64,000 bases of DNA from Takakia lepidozioides (Eukaryota; Streptophyta; Takakiopsida; Takakiales; Takakiaceae). The stretch spans positions 28,350,042-28,414,041 of the forward strand of contig CM060734.1 of NCBI GenBank assembly GCA_030704615.1. Direction: 5' to 3'. Within the stretch, counting starts at the first letter, position 1; each line of letters starts with the position of its first letter. Made by a program: the position numbers and the translations under genes. The notes beneath the pieces were generated by a model that was not told where the DNA came from, ran no database searches, and worked only from the letters and a program-made list of their open reading frames with translations. Positions 53,165 through 63,934 of the stretch are shown here, one piece after another.

Positions 53165-54390
53165 CAGGTTCCGCATGCGGAAATGAGGTTCCGCATTTCC
53201 ATCCAGAGTGATGCTTTTGATTGCTGTTGGACGGAAATACGGCGCCGCATTTCCGTTTTGCATCTTAGTCATGCACCAGTGCGACGGAAAACCTGCACCG
53301 AGTTTCCGTCCGGGGGAAACCTTTATACTCTCCAGAACGGAAATGCGGTAACGCATTTCCATCCAACAAGCACGAACGGAAATGCGGTATTTCCGGTACC
53401 GCATTTCCGTTCTGATTGAGAATCTTGAACCACGGGAACTGAAATGCGGAACCGCATTTCCGACCGCATTTCCGACATACCAGAACGGAAATGCGGCGCC
53501 GCATTTCTATTTTATATCTGACGCATGGAGCTGAGGGATAGAAATGCTGCACCGCATTTCCGTCCGGGTGAGACCTTCATACTCTCCAGAACGGAAATGC
53601 GGTACTGAAAATCGTGAACCATCGGAACTGAAATGCGGCACCGCATTTCCGTCCGAGTCGCACCTTCCGACATTCCAGAACGGCGCCGCATTTCCGTTTT
53701 GTATCTGAGGCATGGAGTCGAGTGACGGAAATGCTGCAGCGCATTTCCGACCGGTTAAGACCTTCATACTCTCCAGAACGGAAATGCGGTACCGCATTTC
53801 CGTTCTGATTGAGAATTATGAACAACGGGAACTGAAATGCGGCACCGCATTTCCGTCCGAGTCGCACCTTCCGACATACCAGAACGGAAATGCGGCACCG
53901 CATTTCCGTCCGAGTCGCACCTTCCGACATACTAGAACGGAAATGCGGCGCCGCATTTCCGTTTTCTATCTCAGGCATGGAGCGGAGGGACGAAAATTTT
54001 GCACCGCATTTCCGTCTGTTTGAGACCTTCATACTCTCCAGAACGGAAATGCGGTACCGCATTTCCATTCTGACTGAAAATCGTGAACCATCGGAACTGA
54101 AATGCGGCACCGCATTTCCGTCCGAGTCGCACCTTCCGACATTCCAGAACGGAAATGCGGCGCCGCATTTCTGTTTTGTATATGAGGCCTGGAGCTGTGG
54201 GACGGAAATGCGGTGCCGCAGTTCCATCCATGTGAGACCTTCAAACTTTCCAGACCGGAAATGCGGCACCGCATTTCCGTTCAGGTGAGACCTTTATACT
54301 TTCCCGAACGGAAATGTGGCACGACATTTCCGTTCATCAACTAAGGTATGTGAAGGTGGAGCGGAAATGCGGTACCGCATTTTCATTCAG
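53165..54390. repeat. Z first palindrome array
   Basis: About 22 palindromes of the V type (GGAAATGCGG-YR-CCGC), read in the opposite direction to the V array because V is inverted here. The 53-bp period is visible but disturbed by short deletions, for example near 53460, 53610 and 53690, where two palindromes are fused. Between divergent transposase and ParB-like gene, as in V. Confidence 0.88.
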
Positions 54391-54624
54391 ATTGAAAATC
54401 ATGAACCACTGGAACGGAATTGCGGCACATGTCTGCACTCTATCTGACTGAAGTGGCATGAGGCGGCACGGCCTGACCGTTGGATAATGATGTTTGTTTT
54501 TCGGACGGCAGGCGTACCCTGAACGATTCAAATTTCATAATGACGCAAAGTCCACGAGGAGACACTTTCGTCCAACCCTTTCGAACCTAAGTGATGCATC
54601 ACCGCCGTTTCATCTTCTTTTGTC

Positions 54625-57117
54625 GTGTCTCCTCAGTCACCCCTCTCGCGCCCTTTCCATCTGCACTCTTCGCCCCTTTTCCTTGTCTCTGTTCTTCTTA
54701 TGCTCGAACCTGAGAGGGAGGGAGTGCGTGCACCAGAGAAGAGACATCGTCGCAAGCTCCGTAAATTGTACTTCGGACGTAGGCAATTGGCGAAGGGGAG
54801 GAAGCAGATGCGTCTACAGGAGGAGATTGTCATCTTGCAGCATCAGGCCACGCAGGCAACCCAGCCACCAGTGAAAGCTCCGTGCTATCGGATTCGCCAA
54901 CTGATCGAGCACCGAAACCCGCCTCATTTTTCTTCTGTAATTCTTTAACTGTATGCTAGGAGACTTGATGCAGAAGATGTTTGCATGCCTAACCGGAAAG
55001 TGGACGTGCTGGAGGGATCGCAGGAATCCGAAGAGCCGCAGGCAGAGTCGTGGAGCTAGCTGCACACGCACACCCAACCGATCCACGAGCACGGGTCTTC
55101 CTGCCGGCCTAGCCCTGTGCGTTTCAAGGACTCGGCTTCGAAGGGCAGTCTTTTGCTTCAAAGCCCCAGAGAGCGACTCGCGTTTGAAGGTCAGCAGGTT
55201 CTAGCCCTTCTCCAGCAAAGACGAAGAAGAAGCAGCCCGTCCTTCAACTTGTTTATGAACCGGATCAGGCCGTTTCCCCCCCACCCAGGTGAATGAAGCA
55301 GATTCAATTGCAGCAGACACCTTCACCTGCAAGAATGAGGAAGCAGAAGGCAATCAGGGGAGGGCGGAGCAGTCTCCCGCAAAACCGATTCCACGAGCTG
55401 AAGCCCAGTTCCTGCTTGATTTCCAGCCTAGTGATGTTGGGGGCGACTCTGCTGCAGCGAAGGCAATGGGATCGACCGATTTCGTCGATCCTGGTACCGG
55501 AGGAGGGTGCTGCCTCTCAACGTTCGCAGCAAGACCTGACCACCGTTGAGGAAGATTTTCATAATACTGCAGGCCCGGAGGAGGCCTCTGCAATTGCAGA
55601 ACTGTCCGCAAAGATTCCCCAGAGTGCAGCTCCAGTTGGGGATGCTCCAGCTGCTCAGCCCCTACCACCACCAGCAAAAATGTCTCCGGAGGGATTCCAA
55701 AGTGCAGCGGATACAATGTTGGAGGAGACACATAGTAGCATTGGCAGAGTTCTGGGCAGCAGGGTATTCCAGCGGACTCTTCGAATCCCACTCTGTCACA
55801 TTGTCTCCCTTCCCATCGTCAGGCAGGCACTTCCCGGAGATGTGGATAAGCTCAAGTTCGCATTTCGAGAAGGGTACCGTCTAGGTTCGTCAGCCTTCTA
55901 CGTTTCCCTTGAGAATGAGGACGGCGAATCTCGTGGACCCACTGCGGATGAATTGTCAACATGGGATACCCACTGGCACACTCGCAACGACAAATTCGAG
56001 GCAACGCTGAAGGGTGATCCAGACTTCGGCCATATGTCGAGTAAAATGTTCTTTGTGTGGGACGGGAATCATCGAGTTCTCGCCTGATGGGAGTACATCA
56101 AGCAGAACCATGCCAAGCACATTGGCTGGCATTACATGGTGGAGTGTGTCATCCTCAAGGTGAAGGCGGCAGACTCCTTTCTGCTCAAGAATGCCATGGC
56201 GGACCTCAACTCGTAAGATACTCATACCCTCCCAAGCACGTTCGAAATGCAGTGCCGCATTTCGGTTTCCAATCTGTTTTGTTTTCGTGCTTTCGTGGAC
56301 TGAACTGAGAGTGTGCCTTGCAGGGTCACTGAAAATGCGTACGTGCATACCCACATGGCACATATGTTATACAGGGTGAGGAAAACTGGTCTCACTGATC
56401 CGCACTTGTTTGCGGAAATGCTGGAGCCCGAGCTCATTAAGAAAGCCGTGGCAAAAACAGACCGGACATGGTATCGTCTCACTATGGATGGAATGGTGGA
56501 GGTGATATACGAAGTAAGTCGTCATCCCATTTCCCTCTGCTCATCCTTCCCCAATTTTCAGTAATCTTTCCACATGAATCGAATGTAACGCTTCTGCATG
56601 TTTTTGTTGGCAGTCAAACATCAAGCTGGATTTGGCCCATGCCAAACGCTTCTTCATGGAAAGTGAGGGGCAGGTCAAAACGTTGCAGTCATTGACTAAG
56701 CACTTGAAGGAAGCCGGGGTCAAGTCCAAAACAAAATACAAGTCAAAGCTTGTGAAGCTGGTGGCCATTGCAGATCCGGTACTTGGAAATGACTTTATCC
56801 CCGAGATTGCAAAACACTATTCTCGGGCCATGCAGCCGACCATGCAGTTGGAGAAACTGCATCACCTCTCAACGACATGTGTTGAAGCGAAAGAGAATGT
56901 GATGTTTCAATGCACTGAAGTTCCTTCCTAGCAATAGTCACTCTTCTTCCTGCTCCTGACATTGGATCGGAAATGGCAGACACGGTGGCTGTCGATCTGG
57001 AATGCATCGGAGAGTATAAGAACAATGTGGTCTTTTCCACTCGAAGTTTCCGACCCTGCAACGGATGTGTGGCTCAACCGCATGACTTGGTGGTTCCAGG
57101 TAATTCAAGGTACTTCC
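54625..57117 (+). pseudogene. Z ParB-like gene, N-terminal region and ParB/Srx-like domain
   Basis: First exon near 54702-54948 (RHRRKLRKLYFGRR), then a Ser/Pro/Lys-rich linker with several frameshifts (54953-55690). The ParB-like domain at about 55760-56210 reads LRIPLCHIVSLPIVRQALPGDVDKL, FREGYRL, FYVSLENEDGE and MFFVWDGNHRVLAW; the GNHR motif corresponds to the GxxR nucleotide-binding box of ParB/sulfiredoxin-like folds. A TGA sits one codon after NHRVLA. Introns with GT..AG ends at 56213-56322 and 56512-56612 restore the frame (NSVTEN, EVIYESNIK). Further frames run to a donor at about 57098. Two TAG codons near 56929 and 56935 remain unexplained. Confidence 0.7.
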
Positions 57118-57180
57118 CCAGATTTGCTTTTCTGAAATGAATTTCCTGAACTGCTATGTGACAATGCATGTGGGAATCGC

Positions 57181-59788
57181 AGGTAATGACGAATGCAAAG
57201 GAGCAAGTCGTAATGCATACAAATTCGTTCGGCTTGTACGTCAAATGGGATGGAACACAGACATTGGAAGACTACGTGACACGTTTCAGATGTGGCGTAC
57301 AAGGACAACCTCTTCGCCAGGGAGCTGCAGACAGCAAGAAGGAGCGTGGAGTTTACACATCAGGAGAGAGCGGGAAAAGCTGCAATGCGAATTGTTTACA
57401 GGTGAAGCCCAGCTGTCTTTGTATGCAAAGCCTGGTTATCAGGTTTGTCTGGGAAATGCAGCACCGCATTCGCATTTTAAGTTTTTGGTTGCACTCTGCG
57501 AGTACGTTGGTCTCAACTTTTGCTCACGCATGCTGACTGCCCTGCAGGTATATGAAATACGTGCTTCTTCAGATAGGGGCCCTAGCTCAAGAGCCCCCGT
57601 TCTTCATGGCTTGGACCGTGGCAGGCCCAAGCTGTGTCTACACACCCGAGATGCAGAAACAATGGCATGCCGCGCATTTGGTTGGATGCCCGTGGTACCT
57701 GGACATGTCTGGCGGAATTGTTGACGAGTCTGAGAAAGATCTGCACGCGAAAGCAGAAAAGAAGATAAAGGAAAGACGTGTCCCTGCTTGACTCGAGTCG
57801 GCAAAGGAAGCTGCTGCTCTGGAACAATCCAGAAAGGCAGCTGAGATGGCACAGAAGACGGTGGATGCAGCTGTACAGGCTCAACAGAAGGGGTCCAAGA
57901 AGCGGACTCGCCAGCAAGGAGTAGCAGTTGTGACACCCAAGAAAATGAAGAAGCAGAAACAGATAGTGCAGGTAGAGGGTGAGGAAGAGGACTCTGATGG
58001 AGACTTTGCAACCAGCCCACCCCCCGAGACGCAGCCGAAATCCCCTGTGCCCACCGTTGTCACGAGAGGGACGAGAACAGGCTCGGCAAAGAAGACACTC
58101 TTCAACCCCCCGGGGGGGCACCCTTTCGAGCCGGTGGAAATGAAGAGGCCGAAAGTGGATCCCGATACAGTAGTTCAGTGTGTGAATGAGAGTTTCTTGG
58201 CGGCTTTGGATGGACGGGCAGCGAAGTTGGCATACATGAAGACCATGGAGGGTCTGAAGGGCAGAGCACTGAAGAAGGCGGCTGCCAAAGAGCCTTCCGA
58301 CACCCGTGGGTTTCTGAAGATGGTCTTGTTCTTTGAGAGGGTGTGTGCAGACAAGGATTGCACGAGGGGCGGAAATGCCACAGGTACTCCGAGGACTTTT
58401 GGAAGAAAGGATTCGGGCTCGCCCGCATGGTGTTGGACGACAGAGGCTGTGTGGTTGTCCTGGCGAGCAGAGGCAAAAACACGCAGACATGAATTGCGAA
58501 GTGGACCCGCAAGAGCGTCGTCCCAATTCTAAAGAAGAAGTGGACGTGCATCAACACATTGGGCCTTTCGGGGAAGGGAAGAAGGTAATTACGACATTGG
58601 CACTCGTCCTTTTCTTTCTTTGGAGTTTTGAAATGCGGTGCCGCATTCGATTTCTAATCGTTCCCCACTCTGTATGCAGACGAAGCAGTTTGATGCATAC
58701 TGTGTGAAGGAGAACTCCACCTTTGCTTTCGGAGGAGGGATTGTTGGTTGACCCGACTGCGACCCATCGATTACGACGTCCTGTTCAACAACGTTCCCAC
58801 GGAACTTCTCCTCATAGCCTCACTTCAACTGAACCCCCTGCGGTATTCACGGACTCCTGCTTCTTCAGACAATTATGGAGACATGCACTGACGTGGAGGG
58901 CACAGTGCTCGACCTCATCTGTGGGACAGATATGCAGAATCTTGTTGTATGCTGTTCTGCAAATTCTCGTTATGCTTTCATTCGCAACATCTGAAGGCCA
59001 TGTCATAATGTGTGGATGGCATTGTAACAGGTGCCTCAATGTGGGCTGGGCGGTTTTCCGACCGGCACCTCTTGCTACGAGGAGGACAAATCCACCATTT
59101 GGAAGGGCTGCAACGGAATGTGAAGGCTCCCATCGAAGCCAAAGACTCCTCGGATTCGTCGGAGTCAGAGGAAGAGACAGTGGACATTGATGCCGAGGAG
59201 AACCCGGAATACGAGTGAGTGCAAACATTGTAAGTTTGCAAAGCCTTCTGGGGGATTTTTTGTCAAATGCATTTCCGGACTGTGGTTCTCATTGGTCTCG
59301 TTGGTGATTGTTATGTGCAGGATTCCAGGATCCGGATCGAAACATGTAGGGCCTACACTTCCTGCCAGGAAGAATGTCCCGTTCTTTGCGAGGGCCGACT
59401 TCATGACGAGCCCGGTGAAGGACTACTCCCTTCCTAGTTATGCAGCTAAACTCGCAAATACAGCGATTAGACGATGAGAGAATCCCAGTAAAGTAGAGCA
59501 GATTTTGGAGAGGGCTAGGGAGGACAGAAGGATAAGGAAAGAGTTGGCAACAGCTGAGACAGGTAGACGGGTGCAAAAGTTCATATGTGATTCAGCGGAT
59601 GAGAGCGATGCAGACAGGGAGGACGACGAGCCAACGGAGGTGAGATGGTCGGTTCCGCAAGGTGAAGATGGTATTTTCGAAAGCCTGGCCAACGAGCAGT
59701 CCGCTAGAGATGAGAAAGGCAATGACGGGGTGGAGGCGGAGCAGGACAGTCATGGACAGGACGACGATAGTGATGATTTTCAAGATTA
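57181..59788 (+). pseudogene. Z ParB-like gene, C-terminal region
   Basis: Exon VMTNAKEQVVMHTNSFGLYVKW (57183-57400); intron to about 57547; exon YMKYVLLQIGALAQEPPFFMAW, CVYTPEMQKQWHAAHLVGCPW; a Lys/Ala-rich coiled segment (57790-58100) with a TGA at 57789; FEPVEMKRPKVDPDTVVQCVNESFL; intron about 58586-58680; then the exons that in V hold the X insertion, ending in an acidic tail (EVRWSVPQGEDGIFESLA, DDDSDDFQD). A TGA sits in RR-ENPSK at 59476, where V has a Cys codon. The acidic tail and basic start suggest a chromatin-associated protein; this is inference. Confidence 0.65.
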
Positions 59789-59924
59789 ATAGAATTTTAA
59801 TGAACTCTCTATACATTTAAATTCTATTCCAAAGTATATAAAGGAATTTCTCCCCGTCCTTCATGTCCCCTCTCCCATGTGCTTCTCAACGACAACATCG
59901 TCCAAACCTGGTCCCTCCCAAAAT

Positions 59925-60710
59925 CTGAAATGCGGCACCGCATTTCAATGTCGGAACGGAAATGTGGCAACTGTAAAAACCTCATTTGGAAATGCGGCAC
60001 CGCATTTCCCAAACCGGGGCAAGAACAATTTTCCGTTTCATGGTTTGGACATCAGAAACTGTTTGGACAAACGGAACGGAAATGCGGTGCCGCATTTCCG
60101 TTTCCGACACGGCAGTTTTGCCGATTGCCAGCTCCTTCCATGGAGGTAAATGGAAATGCGGAGGTCGAACATGGAAATGCGGTGCCGCATTTACCTTTTG
60201 GAGATGGACATTTTTCCAACTGCAGACCCATCGATGGAAATGCGGCTCCCCATTCCATGATGCTAGACGGGAATGTGGCACCGCATTCCATTGTCCAATA
60301 AGAAATTTCAATGACGTACATGGAAATGCGGCGCCGCATTTCCAAAACGGACATCGTTGTTTGTCCAATTCCAGACCCTTCGACGGAAATGCGGCACCGC
60401 ATTCCATTGTGCTCTCCGGAAATGCGGTGCCGCAATTCATTGTCCGGTACGAAATTACGATGACGGACATGGAAATGCGGTGGCCCATTTCAAGTATGGA
60501 CATGGACAAGCATTAGCGACTGGACATGCTCGGACAATTCAAGGTCCAATATGGAAATGCGGCGCCGCATTTCAAATTTGAAGTATGGTAATGCCATGTC
60601 AGGAAATGAAATGCTCTACAACATTTCCGTTACGACGACAACGGAGGAAAGGGAGCTGCCAGAAATCGCTGCATGGAGAAAAATGAAATGCGGTGCCGAA
60701 TTTCCGAGCT
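59925..60710. repeat. Z second palindrome array
   Basis: About 14 GGAAATGCGG-YR-CCGC palindromes between the ParB-like gene and D1, equivalent to V 35630-36245. Spacing is uneven (50-75 bp) and several units are only half-palindromes. Confidence 0.85.
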
Positions 60711-60981
60711 TCGGCGTGTACATGTTTTCTTTTACTCATACATGGATTTTCTTCACCTCAGGACTCTGATATTGCTGACTCCGGTATATTCATATGGACA
60801 GACACATTGTAGAAATGAGACCTCAAATTGTAAACAGTGGGCCAATTACGGCAGTTCTTGAACACGATGATACACAAGCACACAAAAGTGAGGTACGATG
60901 GGTTGTTTTATTGATCGAACACGGTGTCTCACATCTAGCAACTCCAGACAAATCTAAGCCCTTCCTCCTTCTACATGGGCG

Positions 60982-61563
60982 TCACCAAGTCGGCGGAACT
61001 TCGATAGCCCTCAAAACAAGCTCATTACTGATGCGGCACCTCGAGGTAAACTGCAATGCGGTCGATCTGGTGCCTTTGGTGGAGCTGACGACAATGTCAT
61101 GCCCATCAATCATACCACCATCATACATTGACAAGGTCACTGTGGGCCTCCTGTGCCCGTGCGATTCGTCTTCGCAACTCAGCCGAATGTCTCCATACAC
61201 TGGAAAAGCGGAGTGAACTCCACGAATATAGTTTTTCCCGGTGCCGTCCTCCCTGGTCCACTGGCAGCAGTTCCAGCGCCAAAGTGAGGCCGTGCGTGAT
61301 CTGTCCGGCATCCCATTCCACCTTGGTATATCGAGGTCAACAATTTTCAGGACCCACGGACCGCATTGACCCTCGCCCTCACCTCGCTCAAAGCGGTAAT
61401 AGCCCTCCAGATACTCCATTTCGCACAAAGACTCCCGCTTGATTCCAGAAGCGTCTGTGAAAACAGAGAGCCAGACAATGATGTCTCCTAATTCTGGTTT
61501 GAACATAGCATAATCGTGGCCATGATAAGGGCAGTCAGCAGGATTTGGCGGCACGACATCCTT
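60982..61563 (-). pseudogene. Z D1 gene (unknown function), frameshift at start
   Basis: A 190-residue frame: NPADCPYHGHDYAMF, GDIIVWLSVFTDASG, MEYLEGYYRFERGEGEG, WNCCQWTREDGTGKNY, SAFPVYGDIRLSCEDES, DGGMIDGHDIVVSSTKG, ELVLRAIEVPPTW and a stop. The whole D1 end is here, including the site occupied by Y in V. One base is missing compared with V in the MPCRRN start, so the native ATG at about 61563 is out of frame with the rest. The remainder is unbroken. D1 and D2 are divergent paralogues. Confidence 0.7.
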
Positions 61564-61942
61564 GAAAAAGAGTAGCGGAGTACGCTCAATGACAGCAGCT
61601 CCCGGATGGAGGAGGCAGCAGCGCGGTGGCTAGAAGAAATTCAAGCAAACGCTGCAATTCCTCACAAACACTCCAGGGCACATTTAAATTTCCCCCCGAC
61701 AGGAACCTGCACAGATGAAGATTGGCTGCTCCATGAATGTAGCCGTTTCAGTTTCCTTCCCTGCCATGCAAACTATGGGTAGTAAGTGCCAGGTGGGCCT
61801 ATAGCCACTCGAGACGACGAAGTCCATCCCCCCTTCGATGTAAATGCGGCGCCGAATTTCCATCCGGGGGATGGACTTCGGTGGCAGATTTCAAACTATA
61901 CCCCGTGGATGAGAAAGAGATATTGGTTCATCCACCGCTGGC
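61564..61942. promoter_or_regulatory. Z divergent D1/D2 promoter region with hybrid palindrome
   Basis: A head-to-head gap with a TTTAAAT TATA-like site near 61686 and a palindrome at about 61838-61866 (AAATGCGGCGCCGAATTT). Its left arm is of the V/Z type and its right arm of the X/Y type. Confidence 0.45.
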
Positions 61943-62116
61943 GTGATGAACACGTTACACGATGATTGGTGGGTACGTGTGACCCAAATGCTCCATTATT
62001 GGAGCCCGCACTACTCTTCCGCTTCTCATCATTTCAAAAATCTAAGGGCTTCGTTGTTGTCCACAAGGTCATTGTCATCGGCATCAAAGACGTCCTCATG
62101 TCCTCCTTTGCAAGGA

Positions 62117-62677
62117 TGTCGTGCTTCCGGAACCGGGACAACTGCCCTTATGGAGGCTTCGATTATGCAATGTATTCGGCCACATCGGGAGACATCGTTA
62201 TCTGGTACACAGATTACACAGAAGATACTGGTTCAAATGTGGAAACATTGTCCGCTTTTGAGTATATCCCAAGCCACTACGAGCGGGGTGGGTGACGATC
62301 TTGGTCTGAGGAGTCCGTGGTTCCTGCGCATCCTTGATTCCGATTTTCCCAGCTACGACGGGCACCCATGCAGAAGAATGCGCATTGTTATGCTGTTGCG
62401 GTGGAACTGCTGCCAGTGGACGTGGGTGGACTCCATCGGAGAGACTTATACTCCTGAAGGAGTGCGCTCCTCTTCTCCATTGTATGGGGACATTCGCATT
62501 GGTGTGGACGACGAAAACGTGAAGCTTTCCATATTCGATGGTGGTATGATTGAAGGGCACGACATTGTGGTGAACATCAACAGGGGCGGTACAACGGCTG
62601 CAATCCAGTTTACCTGGAGGAGCCCGATGACTCATGAGCTAGTTCTCAGAGTAGTCGAAGTCCCATTGACAACGTGA
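62117..62677 (+). pseudogene. Z D2 gene (unknown function), frameshifted
   Basis: Begins MSCFRNRDNCPYGGFDYAMYS at about 62117, as V D2. Near 62283 a short deletion (ESCFERG segment of V reduced to YERGG) shifts the frame, so the second half (LRILDSDFPSYDG, RWNCCQWTWVDSIGE, GGMIEGHDIVV, ELVLRVVEVPLTT) is in another frame. The C-terminus ends at LTT and TGA, where V reads through. Nearly identical to V D2 otherwise. Confidence 0.7.
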
Positions 62678-63156
62678 CTTGTACAACGTGACAACGTGAC
62701 TGTGAAGGCACAAGGCTAAAGATTTGTTTCCACAATCAGCACAATAGACGTGCTTCAAATGCAATTCATGTGGATCAATAAAAAACCCATTGTGCCCTCT
62801 TTTTGTTCTATTCTGAATCCATCGTTCCCAGAATGCATCATTCCTCATTTCGTTTGGGATTGGGAATGTGGGTGGATTTTGCAAGTGGCTGGTAGGCTGA
62901 AATGGGCCCCCATTGTACAGAGCAGTACCACCCTACCATTCGCAAAACATTGCCTTTCAATATGTAATTCTAAAAAACATTGCCGAACCTCCTTCATCGG
63001 GAGGTCCTTCTCCCCCTATGACCGTGACACCCTAAACCCTGTTCCCGCGGACACTCATTTCTGGAAAATAGTCCTGCTCATGTTTTTTTCGACACTTACA
63101 ACTTTGCTCATGGCTCATGCCGCTCATGGCTCATGGCTCATGAAATAGCAGCCCCC
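62678..63156 (-). repeat. Z right end with terminal inverted repeat
   Basis: A 3' region as in V 47392-47801, then GCTCATGCC repeats and the terminus CATGAAATAGCAGCCCCC at 63156. The duplication GATATCTTG follows. No gene is seen. Confidence 0.88.
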
Positions 63157-63165
63157 GATATCTTG

Positions 63166-63375
63166 TCTGAACAGCGGTCATGGGTTGATAAGAAGAGAAA
63201 CAAAAGAACAACAAGAGATAGCAATTAAGCAAGTTGCCAGGTCCAGTCTAGGTGTCATGATGTTTTCTTGCTTCCGTTGCGGCTCATGTAGCATCGAAGC
63301 TGGACTGATGGGCTGTCTAATCAAGAGGAAGTGTTAGATTCTATCCAGGTGGGTGTGAAACAGGGCCCCCGTTTT
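63166..63375 (+). repeat. Probable LTR end of retroelement R6
   Basis: Unique sequence from the Z right flank to the primer-binding site. A plausible LTR end CA lies at 63361-63362. The LTR is interrupted by Z, so its upstream part would be before 49039. The exact boundaries are not established. Confidence 0.45.
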
Positions 63376-63387
63376 TGGTATCAGAGC
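63376..63387 (+). other. R6 primer-binding site (initiator tRNA-Met type)
   Basis: TGGTATCAGAGC, the usual plant retroelement site complementary to the 3' end of initiator tRNA-Met. This marks the 5' internal start of a plus-strand LTR retroelement that runs to the right edge of the window. Confidence 0.75.
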
Positions 63388-63453
63388 TACTGATCGCTGC
63401 CATTCGAGTTCAAGCTAGCGGACCAGAGGGCTGCCGATCTAGTTACACAATGG

Positions 63454-63934
63454 ATGTACAATTCTAACTATACTACATATGGGCCATACATTGATGATTT
63501 GGTCTTACGTATAGAGAGTTCTAGTCACATCTCACTTGCAGGTTTGAATCCGCTGTCTCTTTACTGTACACCAGGCCGGGATATAGTGATTCGTATCGTG
63601 CACACGGGTGGGGGAACCTATGCAAAAACATGGATTCTAGCCCATGATCGTAATACTTGGGTGGATGCAGAAATAGAAGCGACAAGTCATAGAAGCCATG
63701 TCCGAACAGTCCATTTCGGACGACGAGTCTAAACTTCGCAATCACCCGATCGAACATACACTAGAAGACGTAGATCCCAAGTTGGCTGCACTTCATAGAC
63801 TTCCCGAACCCGGGGACATTTTCATAGATCTTAGGCCACTTGGCAATATTCGGTATATGTTGTGGACAACATGGAATATTGTAGAAGGTAGGAGATGGTC
63901 TGATCCGGTTAGAACACCAAGGTTACAAGTCTAG
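63454..63934 (+). other. R6 open frames, function not recognised
   Basis: Two overlapping open frames (63454-63732, 92 codons; 63698-63934, 78 codons) downstream of the primer-binding site. Neither matches a gag motif I know. The first holds GRDIVIRIVHTGGGTYAKTW and the second PEPGDIFIDL, each weakly like blocks of the D family (GHDIVV...GGTTAA and SGDIFIYL). The similarity is slight and could be chance. Confidence 0.3.

Larger units (their letters stand above)
49048..63156. mobile_element. DNA transposon Z (MULE-type), 14,109 bp, complete ends
   Basis: Left end GAGGTTTACTATTTCATG, right end (reversed) GGGGGCTGCTATTTCATG, exact 9-bp duplication GATATCTTG. From left: transposase (minus), palindrome array, ParB-like gene (plus, at least seven exons), second array, D1 (minus), D2 (plus). 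The 9-bp duplication and transposase type fit Mutator-like elements. The ends are alike only in the core TGCTATTTCATGAGC and differ outside it. Exact TSDs suggest a fairly recent insertion, though its transposase now lacks the SWIM finger and other genes carry frameshifts. Confidence 0.93.

Noticed and set aside
57582-58526. 314-codon minus-strand open frame
   Set aside because: It is antisense to the ParB-like gene exons, whose plus-strand splice sites and homology to Y support the other direction.
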